Source: Dolomedes plantarius | Taxonomy: Eukaryota > Arthropoda > Arachnida > Araneae > Dolomedidae | Direction: 5' to 3' | Assembly (NCBI GenBank): GCA_907164885.2 | Contig: OU015493.1 | Coordinates: 53,445,496 to 53,509,495, forward strand | DNA length: 64,000 nt | Shown: positions 29,001 through 41,600 of the stretch, piece by piece | How the letters are laid out: the number at the start of each line of letters is the position of its first letter | Numbering within the stretch: the stretch's first letter is position 1 | Made by a program: the position numbers and the translations under genes | The notes under the pieces: generated by a model | The model's database searches: none | Seen by the model: only the letters and a program-made list of their open reading frames with translations | Told to the model about the DNA's origin: nothing

Positions 29001-30538
29001 TACCGGAACAGGTTGAAGATTCCCTAATGCTACATTACTGTATTCAAACTCTTCCCTATCTCTTTGAAATAGGAATTGGCATCTTCCAGGATTTTAGGGG
29101 ATTTTTCCTGGATTATAAAATTTTATCTACTGAGCTTTAGTTCTTGTTGTGTATATGTAAACTGGGACCAATTACTTTGTTTTCCTTTTTCTGTTTCTTT
29201 TCCTTTATTTAACTGTGCTATTAGTTCTGTATTTTTTTAGTAGCACTCACACAGCATACATTAGTTATATGTGAAAGGATTGCAATCACCACAGAGAATA
29301 ATTTTTTTCTGATTAAAATTTTTATGAGGCTCCACATCTGCGAAAATTTTTGATATGTTTCTTATTCACCTTCAGTGTTGGTCTGATCTTAGCCTTTTAA
29401 CTGACGTTTGCAGTTTTAACTAAGAGTGGTAACCAATGAAAATATTAACAAACACCAGATATAGATCTTTTATCTGAACATAACTTAGATTCAAATCCAT
29501 AATAAAAATACTTTTATTCTCATTCTCATAGTACTGGTGTGTAGCTGATAACCCATTGTTTGACTTTGACTGAGATAAAACACATCAAATTTTATTGTTG
29601 CTATTGGATATGGTGTAGGAAAAGAGGTATTTTAAAAGTTTGTAAAGAAAACTAATTTAGCACATTTACTTTGGATGCAATGAAATCTTTACCATGTCTT
29701 TTTGTTAACTTTGCTTCTGTCTCCATTTACCATCTGAGTTGCATAAGATGCAACTTAGAAGAAGAAGAAGAAAAAAAAAATAAAGAAAAAGCACTCAAAC
29801 CTATCAAACACTCAAAACACTCCAAAAAACTCCAAACAACTCCTCCACCTTTAAAACACTCCAAACCTATAAAACTTTTTTTTTTAAAATGTGCCCATAA
29901 TTGGTCAGATTGCAATATTGTGTAAAATTATGTGCACAGTATTTAAAGTGGAATCCTTTGGTCAATCTTATGCTGAAATAATATCTTAAAACATTATTGA
30001 ATTATGGGTTCCATTCATTGTGTGAAAAATTGAATAATGGGTCATTAATTCATAATTAGAAGTCTATCAAAAGAAATTTATTCTCTTTAATTGCAATTTT
30101 CTATTTCAAAATTCTTTGGAATAGCTTAGTTGTAGCAAAAAGAAAATTTACTTAAAAATTACGTTCCATGATTTATTTTTGTTTTAAAAAAATTATGTTG
30201 GTAATTTTTTTTTCAGTCTGCTACTGTTTCTCAAAAAGAATATAAGATGGATGATGATGATCCAACAGAAGATAACAAATTGATTCTTGCATCAGCCACA
30301 GATGAATTTGTTTTGTGCCAAGTAAGAAAATAGTTTTTTAATTCAGAGCCATTTATGTATGTGTGTGTTCAGGTATGACTGAACACACAAAATATATACG
30401 TAAATCCAAAATATTTATGTACAACATGTTAGTATAATATCTCTTTTTTCATTTTTGTTCACTATTTATTACAACTAATAAATATTAGTGAATAAAATAA
30501 ATTGTTATTTACTAATTTTTATTTACAATCATGTTCAG

Positions 30539-30571
<33 letters not shown>

Positions 30572-31008
30572 ATGAATTAAATATTAGGCCCTCCATTCTA
30601 TCAGTTAAATTCCCTTTCCTAAATCCAATCCCCAGTAACATTACTTTAGTGCTTTAAAAATCCATAGTAACAGAACTTCCCATAAAACAGCAAACGTTGC
30701 ATTTCTACACGTGTATACGTCTCGATAAAAGCGTGGGTTCGCATCGCCAGCCCCAAATTCCGCTGACATTTCAAAACAACAGCCACATGTACCTCGCTTC
30801 TAGCACGTAAGGTTGAAAGGTGATATTGCACTTCGCTCCGAGCATCTGAAATGAAAGGACGTATGTTACTATCGCTCTAAATAAAACGATTCGACCCGAC
30901 TGTTTCAAAATTTTAATTCCTTTCAGGCTGAGTCTAGCTCCAGCCATGTAAATTTGAACTAGTTTTCCTTTTCAGGTTGCATTTAAGAATGAGATGTAAT
31001 TGATATAT

Positions 31009-31045
<37 letters not shown>

Positions 31046-32635
31046 TGTGTAACAAAATTATAAGACCACCCAAAATATCACCCATTTTAATATTACACTG
31101 CATAAAATGAATAATTTTAAAATTTGAAGCAAATGAAAAAAGTTATATTTTCTCAAATAAATCGCTTAAAGAAAAAAAAATTGAGTTAATTTCATTCAGT
31201 AAACGATTTTTTGAAATCTCGGTGTAACATAAATATAAGACCACTTATTTTTTTATTTAAAATAGTTTGCGTTTTTAAAACTATTTTATTTTTTCTTTCA
31301 AAATCGTAGGTAAACTGTAACTTTACATCACAAAAAAGTCCAAACGATAAAATTGTAAAAGAAAATAGAATTTAATTTGTTTGTTTTTATGAGGAAATTC
31401 ACAATGCCGCGTGGAAGAAAATTATCTGAACTAGAAGTTTGAAAAATTTGGTTTTATAAGGGCTCTGGAAAATCGGAACGTGAAATAAGTAAGATACTTA
31501 AACGTTCTAAAACTGCTATTCATAACGTTTTAAGTAAAAGAGATTTTTATGGAAAATATAAAAGATCTGGCAGAAAGAGTAAATTATCAGCTCGCGATAA
31601 TAGACGAATTTTCAAGCTTCCAACGAAACAGAACTTGTCTACTCGTAAAATAACACAGCAGACAAGTAAAACTATTTCACATATGACTGTCTGGCGCTCT
31701 TTAAGATCAAATTCAAATGTTGCTCTTCGGAAATTAAAAAGAAAACCAAGACTGTTAAAGCATCATAAAGACGGGAGGCTGAAGTGGGCAAAGGAAGTCA
31801 TGACCTGGGATGCTGCTTGGAAAAATATTATTTTATCCGACGAAAAAAAATTTAATTTGGATGGCCCAGACGGTAATATTTCCTACTGGCATGATTTACG
31901 AACGGAACCTCGGGTTTTCTTCAGTAGACAGATGGGTGGTGGCTCCGTGATGGTGTGGGGAGTTTTTGCATATGATGGGAAATGTGATCTGCAGCGAGTT
32001 CTTGGAAAAATGGACTCCATTTATCATCAACAACTGCTTTACAAACACCTTATACCTTTTGGCCCATTTTTAGGAGGATCAAACTGGAAATTTCAGCAAG
32101 ACAATGCGCCATGCCATGTGTCTAAATCAACTAAAAACTGGTTTCAAAAAGAAAAAATCGAGGTCTTAAACTGGCAAAGCCTTAGTCCAGACCTGAATCC
32201 CACCGAAAACTTGTAGGGCCATTTGGCTCGTCAAGTGTATGCAAATAACCGTCAGTATGATTCTATGTATGAATTGGAACTAGCTATCATGGATGAATGG
32301 GACAAAATTCCCAAATATTTGCTCGAAAACCTAATTAATTCAATGAAAAATCGAGTATTTGAAGTTATTCAGAAAAATGGTGGATCAACATCATATTAGT
32401 TTTATTTAAAAAATTTGTTTTAACGAGTGGTCTTATAATTTTGTTATAGATATTTGATTGGAAAAATTTGAAATTGTTGATAAAATAATTAGTATATTTA
32501 AATATCTCTTAAAAATAATATACATATATTTTATATTTCATTTATTAACATCAACCTAATTTTATTTTTAAAAAAATTATACTATTTATAGTAAAAATCA
32601 CAAAATCCACAGTGGTCTTATAATTTTGTTACACA

Positions 32636-32666
<31 letters not shown>

Positions 32667-35600
32667 ACCCTCTGGGGAAAATTTATTCACTATAGTCATA
32701 TAAGGTTAATAGATGATTTTAGTAACCTAATGTTTATCAATAATTTAAATGAATATACTTAGCATCTATTTATAAATTCCAATTAGCATTATTAACAGAA
32801 TTATTAAAATCAAGTTTGTAATTTAAAATTTTATTCTGAGCTGCTTCATCTAAATATTGTAATTTTAATTGTATTATTCATAGAAAAAGAAAATTTAGCT
32901 TTAAGTGTATATAATATTTGTACTTCTTGAAATCTAAGGGGAGAAGCAGGTCATTTCTTTTGTTTTAATTTATAGATTAAAATCTTTAGCTGTCTCAAAG
33001 ATGATTTGGAATAGCAGAAGGAAATTACTGTTGATTTCCTATGCATTATAAAGTTTAAAAAATCTGTACATGATCTCAATCTAATAATCTTGTGTTTAGA
33101 ATAGATATTATGAATTAAAGGTCACTATGCAAAATATTTTTTATCTTAATCTTTTGGAATATCACATATTGTCACGCGAATGCAAGAACTAGGTGACTCC
33201 AAAAAAATTCTTTTTTAGATATCTGGCTATTTATAGCTAGATTACATAAGAAGTGAATGCAATAACTAGAAAACTCACTTTGCTGCTAACCTAATGCCAT
33301 CTGTTAGCTAGTGTAATAATTAGACAAACAGAACAATGGATATTTTTTAACTGGAAGAAGTAAACATTTGAGATCTTCAAGAACTTGAAAAATCGAGTTA
33401 TCTAGTTCTTGCAATCAGGTGACAATATTTCATGGAGTATAATTTAATGTACAGTGTGTGAAAAAGGAAGGAATAACTGGAAGTGATTAAATCATAATAT
33501 TTTCTTGAATTAAAAAAGTTGTTACTTACTAAATAAAACTGAATTTTTTGAAATTGTAAAAGTTTTTAATGGTCATGTTTTTAGTGAAAAAGGAAATTTG
33601 TAGAATCCATCTGCTTGGAAGGTGGTAATTTTTAAATCATTTTAGTTTATTGAATTGAATGGTCCTTCTACTATAATTTTTGACATAATTGATTTTGTAA
33701 AATAATGTTTAGTGTTATCATTTGATTTGAAATGGGTATTTAAAGTTACTTTTTTGTTGTCCTTTCATTTCAGGATTTATGTGTTATGTGTGGGAGTTTT
33801 GGCCGAGGAGAGGAAGGCCGATTGATTGCATGTGCCCAATGTGGTCAGTGTTACCACTCTTACTGTGTTAGTGTCAAGGTAAGAGCTGAGAATAGATGTA
33901 TTATGTTGTGTAAATTTTACACATGTAAATTTTTTTAAATTTAAAAGACCTAAAAGGTCTATAAAGTTTTTCAATTTATAACTGAGTGCAATTTTCTATA
34001 TGGAATACAGAAGATTTTTTATTTAGAACTTAATAATTTTCTTTTGAAATGTTGAGGTAGTTTGCTGTTGGTCATTTATCATGATCTTGATTGTTCATGA
34101 TTTTTTAAACAGTACAACCTCCCAAATCCAGATGTCTCAAATCCAGAAACCCCCCAAATGCGGAATGTTTAAATAAATGGCCAATTTTACTTTTCTATTT
34201 TACCGATAGATGTTGCTACCAAAATGTTCGGTTGCGACATATTGATGAATCGGTAGCGACACATCGGAATTTTTAAAAAAAATGTTAGGGTAGTTTGGGT
34301 TAGGTTGGGATAGTTTGGGGTAGTTGGGGTAGCGACATATCGGAATTTTCTTTTGTAATGTTGGGGTAGTTTGCTGTTGGTCATTTATCATGATCTTGGT
34401 TGTTCATGATTTTTTATATTTTTCATGCTACAGTACAACCTCCCAAATCCAGATGTCTCAAATCCAGAAACCCCCCAAATGCGGAATGTTTTAATAAATG
34501 GCCAATGTTACTTTTCCATTTTACCGATAGATGTCACTACCAAAATGATCGGTAAAAAAAATGGTGCTTCCTTTCAAGGAAGTGACGGCTTCCAAAATAT
34601 ACCAAATATATTTAATAAAAAAAATGCTGTCATTCTAAAAAAGCATACTTACAAAACTCACTTTTGAAATCTCCCGTGCTGATCGCCATAGTATCTTAAT
34701 GTAACTAAATGCTGAGTTCGTAATTTTTTGACTTATTATTTTACTCACTAATATCCAGCAAGTTCGTGAAATTTGTTTCTACTTAATGAGCAACTGATGA
34801 GGATTCTTCCGCCACCAATTTTGAATTCATCAGAACTGTCTTTCTATATTTTTAAGCACTTTTTCCCCCCATGAGATTTAATATTTACATTTGGCCATGT
34901 TGCCAAAAGGAAAAATTATTAGTTGGGAATAAGTCATTTAATTGAAATCCAGAAATAATTTTAGTTTTAGGAAATACGAAGTTAAAAGCTTTAGAATTTT
35001 TTCTAATTGAATGAACTTCTTTTTTATTTAAAAAGCAAAATTTGAAAATGGAAATTTGAAAGAATTATTTCAAAAGCCAAAAACTGAAATTTGAAAAAGA
35101 GAATTTTAAATAATTATTTCATTTTTTAAAAATTCTAATATATTTTTTAAAGTGATTAAACAGTTTTTAATCTTTAAGAAATAAAACCATTTCATTTTAA
35201 ATCGAAAATACAACACATCGGGTTGCCACTCAGCTAGTATATATATATATTTTTTGGGGCATTAACTGCTTACATTGAACATTATATTTAATTTGAATGT
35301 ACTCCGAAGCAAAGCATGGGTATTCAGCTAGTTATCCATAAGTTGTTGATGCACATTGATTAAAATCAAATTTTTTTTAATACTTAACTGTTCTTATAAA
35401 TTATGGGAACTAGAATAAAATTCTGTTGCAAAGAGAACAAATTAAAGAATGATAGTGAACACATAAATGTAAATGTTTGATTTTAACCAGATATCTTATT
35501 CTATTTGTTCAAAGGTGACTACTGTTGTTTTAAAGAAAGGCTGGCGGTGCTTGGATTGCACTGTTTGCGAAGGTTGTGGCCAGCCCCATGATGAAGGACG

Positions 35601-38600
35601 TTTATTACTCTGTGATGAATGTGATATCAGCTTTCATATCTATTGTTTGGACCCACCCCTGCAAGAAGTGCCTCAGGGTAATTGGAAGTGCAAGTGGTGA
35701 GTGCATAGTGTCTATTTATGATGAAGTTCGATTTACTTTTAGTGCAATACAAGAGTGAATGCCTTTGGAACTATTTTGGTAATTCTGTGAAGACAACTCT
35801 TCTCAGAGGCTGATTTATCTTGCCTTAGAACCAAATTCTTTAAAATTGCATGATTCTAGGGTTCTGAGGAATGAAATTTGTAGTACTGAAACTGATACAT
35901 AAATTAAACTTAAACCTCTCTGATTAAATTTTCTTTTGATTAAGACTAACATGAAGTGGTGGGATTCAGCTGGTTTGCACCGCTTCTATAGAATTGATAC
36001 CTAATGTAGGTATCGGTTCTACAGAACCGGTATGAACCGGCTGAAGTCCACCACTGATTAGGACATAGAACCGGTTGTTAATTTATTTGATCCCACCACT
36101 GCTAAGATGTATATATAAACTGAGAGAAAGAAAGCAAGAGAGATAGATTTATGATGTTACAGATATTTTCCCCAAGCTGTTTAAATTTGTCATATATATG
36201 ATATTGAATGCATATTAATTTCCAGTTTGTACAACCAATTTGAGCAACTTTATTTTTACCTATAGAATTGATTGTTTTTATATTCTTCAACTATATCTAT
36301 ATTTGTTTATTGAAATTTTATCTGCTAAAATAATTGTTCTTAATATGGAAAACCTTAGGATCCGTGCAAAGACGTTTTCTATTTTTTTATATGCATTTGA
36401 ATTTATGAAAATCAGTGTTTGGTATATGAATCTTATTTCTACTGATATTTTACTAAACCCACATATGGGAGGGAAGTCATGCTGAAAACATTATTTTGGA
36501 CTAGTGTAATTAGTGTCAAATGAAAAGTGATTATGCATATTTATTTGATATTTTATGTACTGGTACAAAAGAAGGAAGGCAATAATAATAATAATAATAA
36601 AAAATATTTGGTGTTGCAAATGGAAGCTGGTTGTCAGTTTTCTCCTCACAATCTTTACAGATGTTTTTGTATATACTTTGATGTGTTGCTGAGTATATAC
36701 TTTGATGTGTTGCTGAAGCTGTTTTGCTGGTTTATTACTGTAAATGTTAGATAGGCATATGAAGTATTCTAGAGCTGCATAAAAGCCTCTGTGTGTTTTA
36801 CTTTGATTATTATCATATGTTACGTCAAAGGAAAAAGTTAGTATAATTTTCTTAGCTGTTGTATAAGTGGTGGCATGAGCTTATCGCAGGAAATGATTCA
36901 TCTTGACTTATTTCTGTGTATTTTTCAGGTGTGTTAATTGTGTGAAATGTGGTGCAAAGTCACCTGGTTTGAATTGCAGTTGGCAAGTAAACTATACTCT
37001 TTGTGGTCCATGTGCCAGTTTTTCTGTCTGTTGCCTCTGTCAGCAGCACTATGAGGAGAATGAATTGGTCATACAGTGCAGCAGGTGTGAAAGGTGAGTA
37101 CAAGTCTCATTCTTTAGAACCTTTTGATTAATAATAGGGAATAGTATTTAATAGTGTTTGTAAAAAAAAAAATTTATACCAAGTTACCAGCTCTAAGATA
37201 TATTTTGGAATTCTAGGAATCAGAAAAGCTTAATCTCAGTGAAATCAATGTAAAATTTAAATTTCTGCATGGCTGAAGAAAAATCCTTGTAATATTTCTT
37301 TCTGTATTTTATTGCTTTGGGAAATTGGCATTTAAAACAATAATTTGACTAAGTTTTGATGAAAACATATTCATTACTTTGAAGAATAGTTTAACATGTT
37401 GACCAGCTCTGAACATTTAAGTAACCATCTGATGCTTCTTTATTTTATAACATTATTTTAATAGGTCATTGAATTTTATATTTTACTAAAATTCACTTAA
37501 AAATTTTACTGTCTTTTCCAGAATATAGTTAGCATGTAGAGCACAACTTATATTGTAGTGTTTTGGTTTACTTAGAACTACAAATAATTTTCATACCTTC
37601 CACAAACATTATTAACAAGAAAGTTTATACTTAGGAAACCATTCTAGCCACTCATATACTGGGGTCATTTAAGAAAGTGACTATATTAATTTGTACAATA
37701 TTGTGACTGTATGTTCAGAGTGTTTAAAGCCTTATCTCTGGTGTTAATTCTGTAATCTAAAATTTTGTATGAATTTGCATAAATCCAATTTTATTTAAAT
37801 TCAAATTTTAGCAACTATTTTAATTAATATTTATTAAAAAATTTAATAAATATAAATACAAACAAAAGTTAATACAAACTGCATTGTTTTAATGTATGGG
37901 GCCAATATACTATCAGCAATACCCAAAATCGCCTTGAAACTTGTTCAATCTCTTAACAAAAAAAGTTTATGTGATATCATGTATTATATCGATCATCATC
38001 ATTTTATTAGATATTTAATTGAATAGGGACAAGAGTATTCAGTAGTATTTTAGACTTTGTTATGGGAAAGAGTTAATAAGATTTAATAGCACACAAGAAG
38101 TGTGTTGGAATCTTATTTGTATGCTGTTAATCTAGCTTATTTGCTGTTTGGTTTTGAATTTTTAAAAATTAATGTAAATACTTTTTTTTTCTGCAGGTGG
38201 TTACATGGAATGTGTGATCAAATTGAAAATGAAGATCATGCTGAAAAATGTGCTGAGTATGGTTATAATTGCCCCCACTGCAGGCCATCAGATGAGTTAC
38301 CTCCACATCTTTTGCGTAAGTTCATTAACACTGTATTAAGAAATTTAATTAACTCTCTTACAGGCATAACTCATCTATATGGGTTTTAAAAAAGCCTTTG
38401 TTTTCATAATAATTTTTCAGGATCCTGAAATGGCTCTATTTTTTTCTAAGGCTGTTTTTTAAAAAGGCTCCTTAAAAATTTTTTAAAAAAAAAAACTAAA
38501 GTTTATGGCTTCTCTTGATACAAAAGTTTGTTAAATTTTTTTCACACAAAACAAAAAATAATTTTTGATATTAGTATTTGTCATTTATTTAATTAATATG

Positions 38601-41600
38601 TTTTAAATGGTATTATTTACTTCAAATTTGATAATTTTGTTTTAATAAGAAAAGGCTCATCGGGTAAATGGAATAGCTTTTCAATATATTAGGTGGCATA
38701 ATGTGATTCACTTACTGAAGCATTTAAACAGTTATATATATTCAATGAAAATTTGCAGAACTTGTACATTTAAATTAAATTCTTAATCATAAAGATTAAT
38801 TTAAAAATAAATTAACTTTCTAAAAGGTCTGTACTTTTTTTAAAAGTGCTTAAAAATTTTTTTCTTTAATTTTCCTCTTTTAAGACTCTTAAGTATTTAT
38901 AATTTCAGAACAGAATATAGAAACAAAATGTATTAGAATTCATAAGGAAAGTCTCTGACTACAAAATTAATTAGTATCCTCAGTACATTCAGAAGAATTA
39001 GGTTTCATATTTTTCTTAAGCTTTTGAGCATAGCATTGCAGATAGAAACAAGGTAATTCAATTTGTGGAATTATTCCAAAGTTTTACCAGTAACTGAATT
39101 CTGTCCTCAACATTAAACGAAATAATCTTATGTCTTTACAGGGGAAAAAAAAAATCCTCTAATATTTATGTGAATTATAGGATTAAAAAAATCAAGCCAT
39201 TCCTTATAAGTGAAGTACCATTAAATGGAAGAATAAAATCTTCATTGAAATTAAATTCATTTCCATGTAATCACATGGTCTACAAAGCATTCTATGCATA
39301 GTTCACTGTTTTTGGCTAATGTTGCTCTAAGATCCTGAGAAGAGAGAAATGTAGGTCTAAGACTATTGGTGAACATGCTAGAAATGCAATTTTTGGGGGT
39401 TGGATTTCACTGTAGAATGTTTTAAATTGCTTATTTATTTTTTTAAAAGTCTAGTCTCTATCACAAACAACTAGTTGTTATGCAATGAAGTTTTATTTAT
39501 TAGTTTGTTTTGAACAAAATCAATATTGTGATTCTTTTAGTGATATTTTTTATTAGGAGTTATGTAAAAGCAAGCTGCTTTTCCTATTTATTTTGTAATT
39601 AATTAAAGCTATTAATTTTGAAGCATTCTTGAAAGGTTGAAAAAATATTGCACTCAGAACAAACCATTATTTGCTGTATTGTGAAATTTGATAATGAATT
39701 CAAAATCTTTGTTTAAGATATATTGTTGCGAGACTAAACTTAACTGCATGATTTTTCTTTGATAATCAGTGGATTCTCATTTTTAAAATAAATAGAATTT
39801 CTTTTCATTGTCAAATTGTTATATAATTTTTACTTTTCACAGAGTTAAATATTTATGAGATATTAAGATTATTCATTCATTTATTACAGCGCCACCTAGA
39901 ACACCTACTCCAGAAATTGAACTTGTTCCTGAAAAGCATCCATCTCCTGTATCAAAACCTAAAGACCCTGGTGTGTTTTAGTTCGATTATCTATATTATA
40001 CGTTTTGTGTTTAAAAACCGGAGCCGTACCACTCTGCTCAATAGCCTTCATTGGACTTTAACTGATAGATACTATTGGTCAAGAGGCATTAGAAACAACA
40101 TTGGCGAAGTGGTTCATTTGGCAAGAGCAGTGGGCCAGTGATCTGAACGTCTCTGGTTCGATGCTTGTCACTGACAAAATCCTCTGCTATGTACGTTAAT
40201 GGCAGCTGATGCACGTAAAATCTGTTGTGGCTGCAATGTCCTCCAAGTTCTCAAAACTTACCTCTGGAGGTGCAGGGTCAAGTGTACTGGTCTTGTCACT
40301 TGACTTGGTTAAAAATTACAGGAACGGTCCATTAGCCAAGTTGGACTCTGACCTTTGTGGTGCTAAATTAAAACTGGAGCTGCATCACTCAGCCCAATAG
40401 CCTATATGGCCTTGATCTGATGTTGCTGTTGATCAAGGGGCATAAGCAACAACAACAACAACAACCTATGTTTTGTTTTACTTGCTGTCTGGTACACTTA
40501 TGAAACTTTTGGAATCTTGCTTCCGATGAAAGCTCAGGTCTTCGATTTTTGCAGTATCTACCATTGTAGAGAATTTCCTTGTAGAAATTACCTTGTAGAG
40601 AATTTCCCAGTGAAATCTTATTGAACTAGTTTAATCTAAAGAAGTTATGACTTCTAGATTGCAGCCAAAATTATGATGATTCCAGTTTGACTTAATAGGA
40701 ACATAGTGCTTTATGATTTGTGTGAATTCGGTTTGATCAGTTTATTGATTTATACTTGCTCTTTATCTAGAACCACCTGTTGTGAAAACAAAGCATCCTA
40801 TCCAGTTCTTTATGGATGGAGTCTGCTTATCAGAAAGTGGTATGCAGTACATAAAATCTTTAGCTCCTGAGCTGCCAAAGAAGATACCCAGACCAAGAAA
40901 ACTGAAGCATGGATTATCTGAAGGATCAAAAACTTTTTCTCTAGGCCAGAGTATTGATCGAAATGAGGACTCCATCTCTGCTTCTGTTGCAGGTATGTTA
41001 CACATATTTCCTTTATTCCTGTAAGTTCCTATATGGTTTTATGCATCTTTAGAAACAGAAATTTTTTATTTTAGATGTCCAGAAAATGCTGACTTAGATG
41101 TAGTCTTGCATAAGAATCTAATTTTTTTATTTTCTGATGAATAATGAACTAAACTTTATCAATAAATTGAACTTAATGTAGTGGAATAATGAATGGAACT
41201 TTTTTTAGAAATTGAACTAAATGTAGTGGATGTATATCTGTTTTAAATTATTGATTTCCAAGTGATGACAGGATGACTAGTAAGCTAGCTTTGCAAACCA
41301 AATTTTGGGGGTTCAAACCCTGCACAGGCATAACTGTTTAGAAACAGCTTTAAGCTGTAGGTTAGGGTCAGTTAGCCTCTGTGTTGCAAAAGATGACCAT
41401 AGCATTCTAAACCAACCTCCAATCACCTAAACAATTGAAAATTTTGAATACTGGGGAACAAATTTTAATAATTCATCTATGCTATTTATGTACGCTGGAA
41501 ACTTGTGGAGGACACCAAATTCGTCTGCAAAAGTTTCTTAAATTTCATAATAGAGTGCAAAAATGGAAACTTGTAAACTATAAAAGGTATTATCCTTGAT

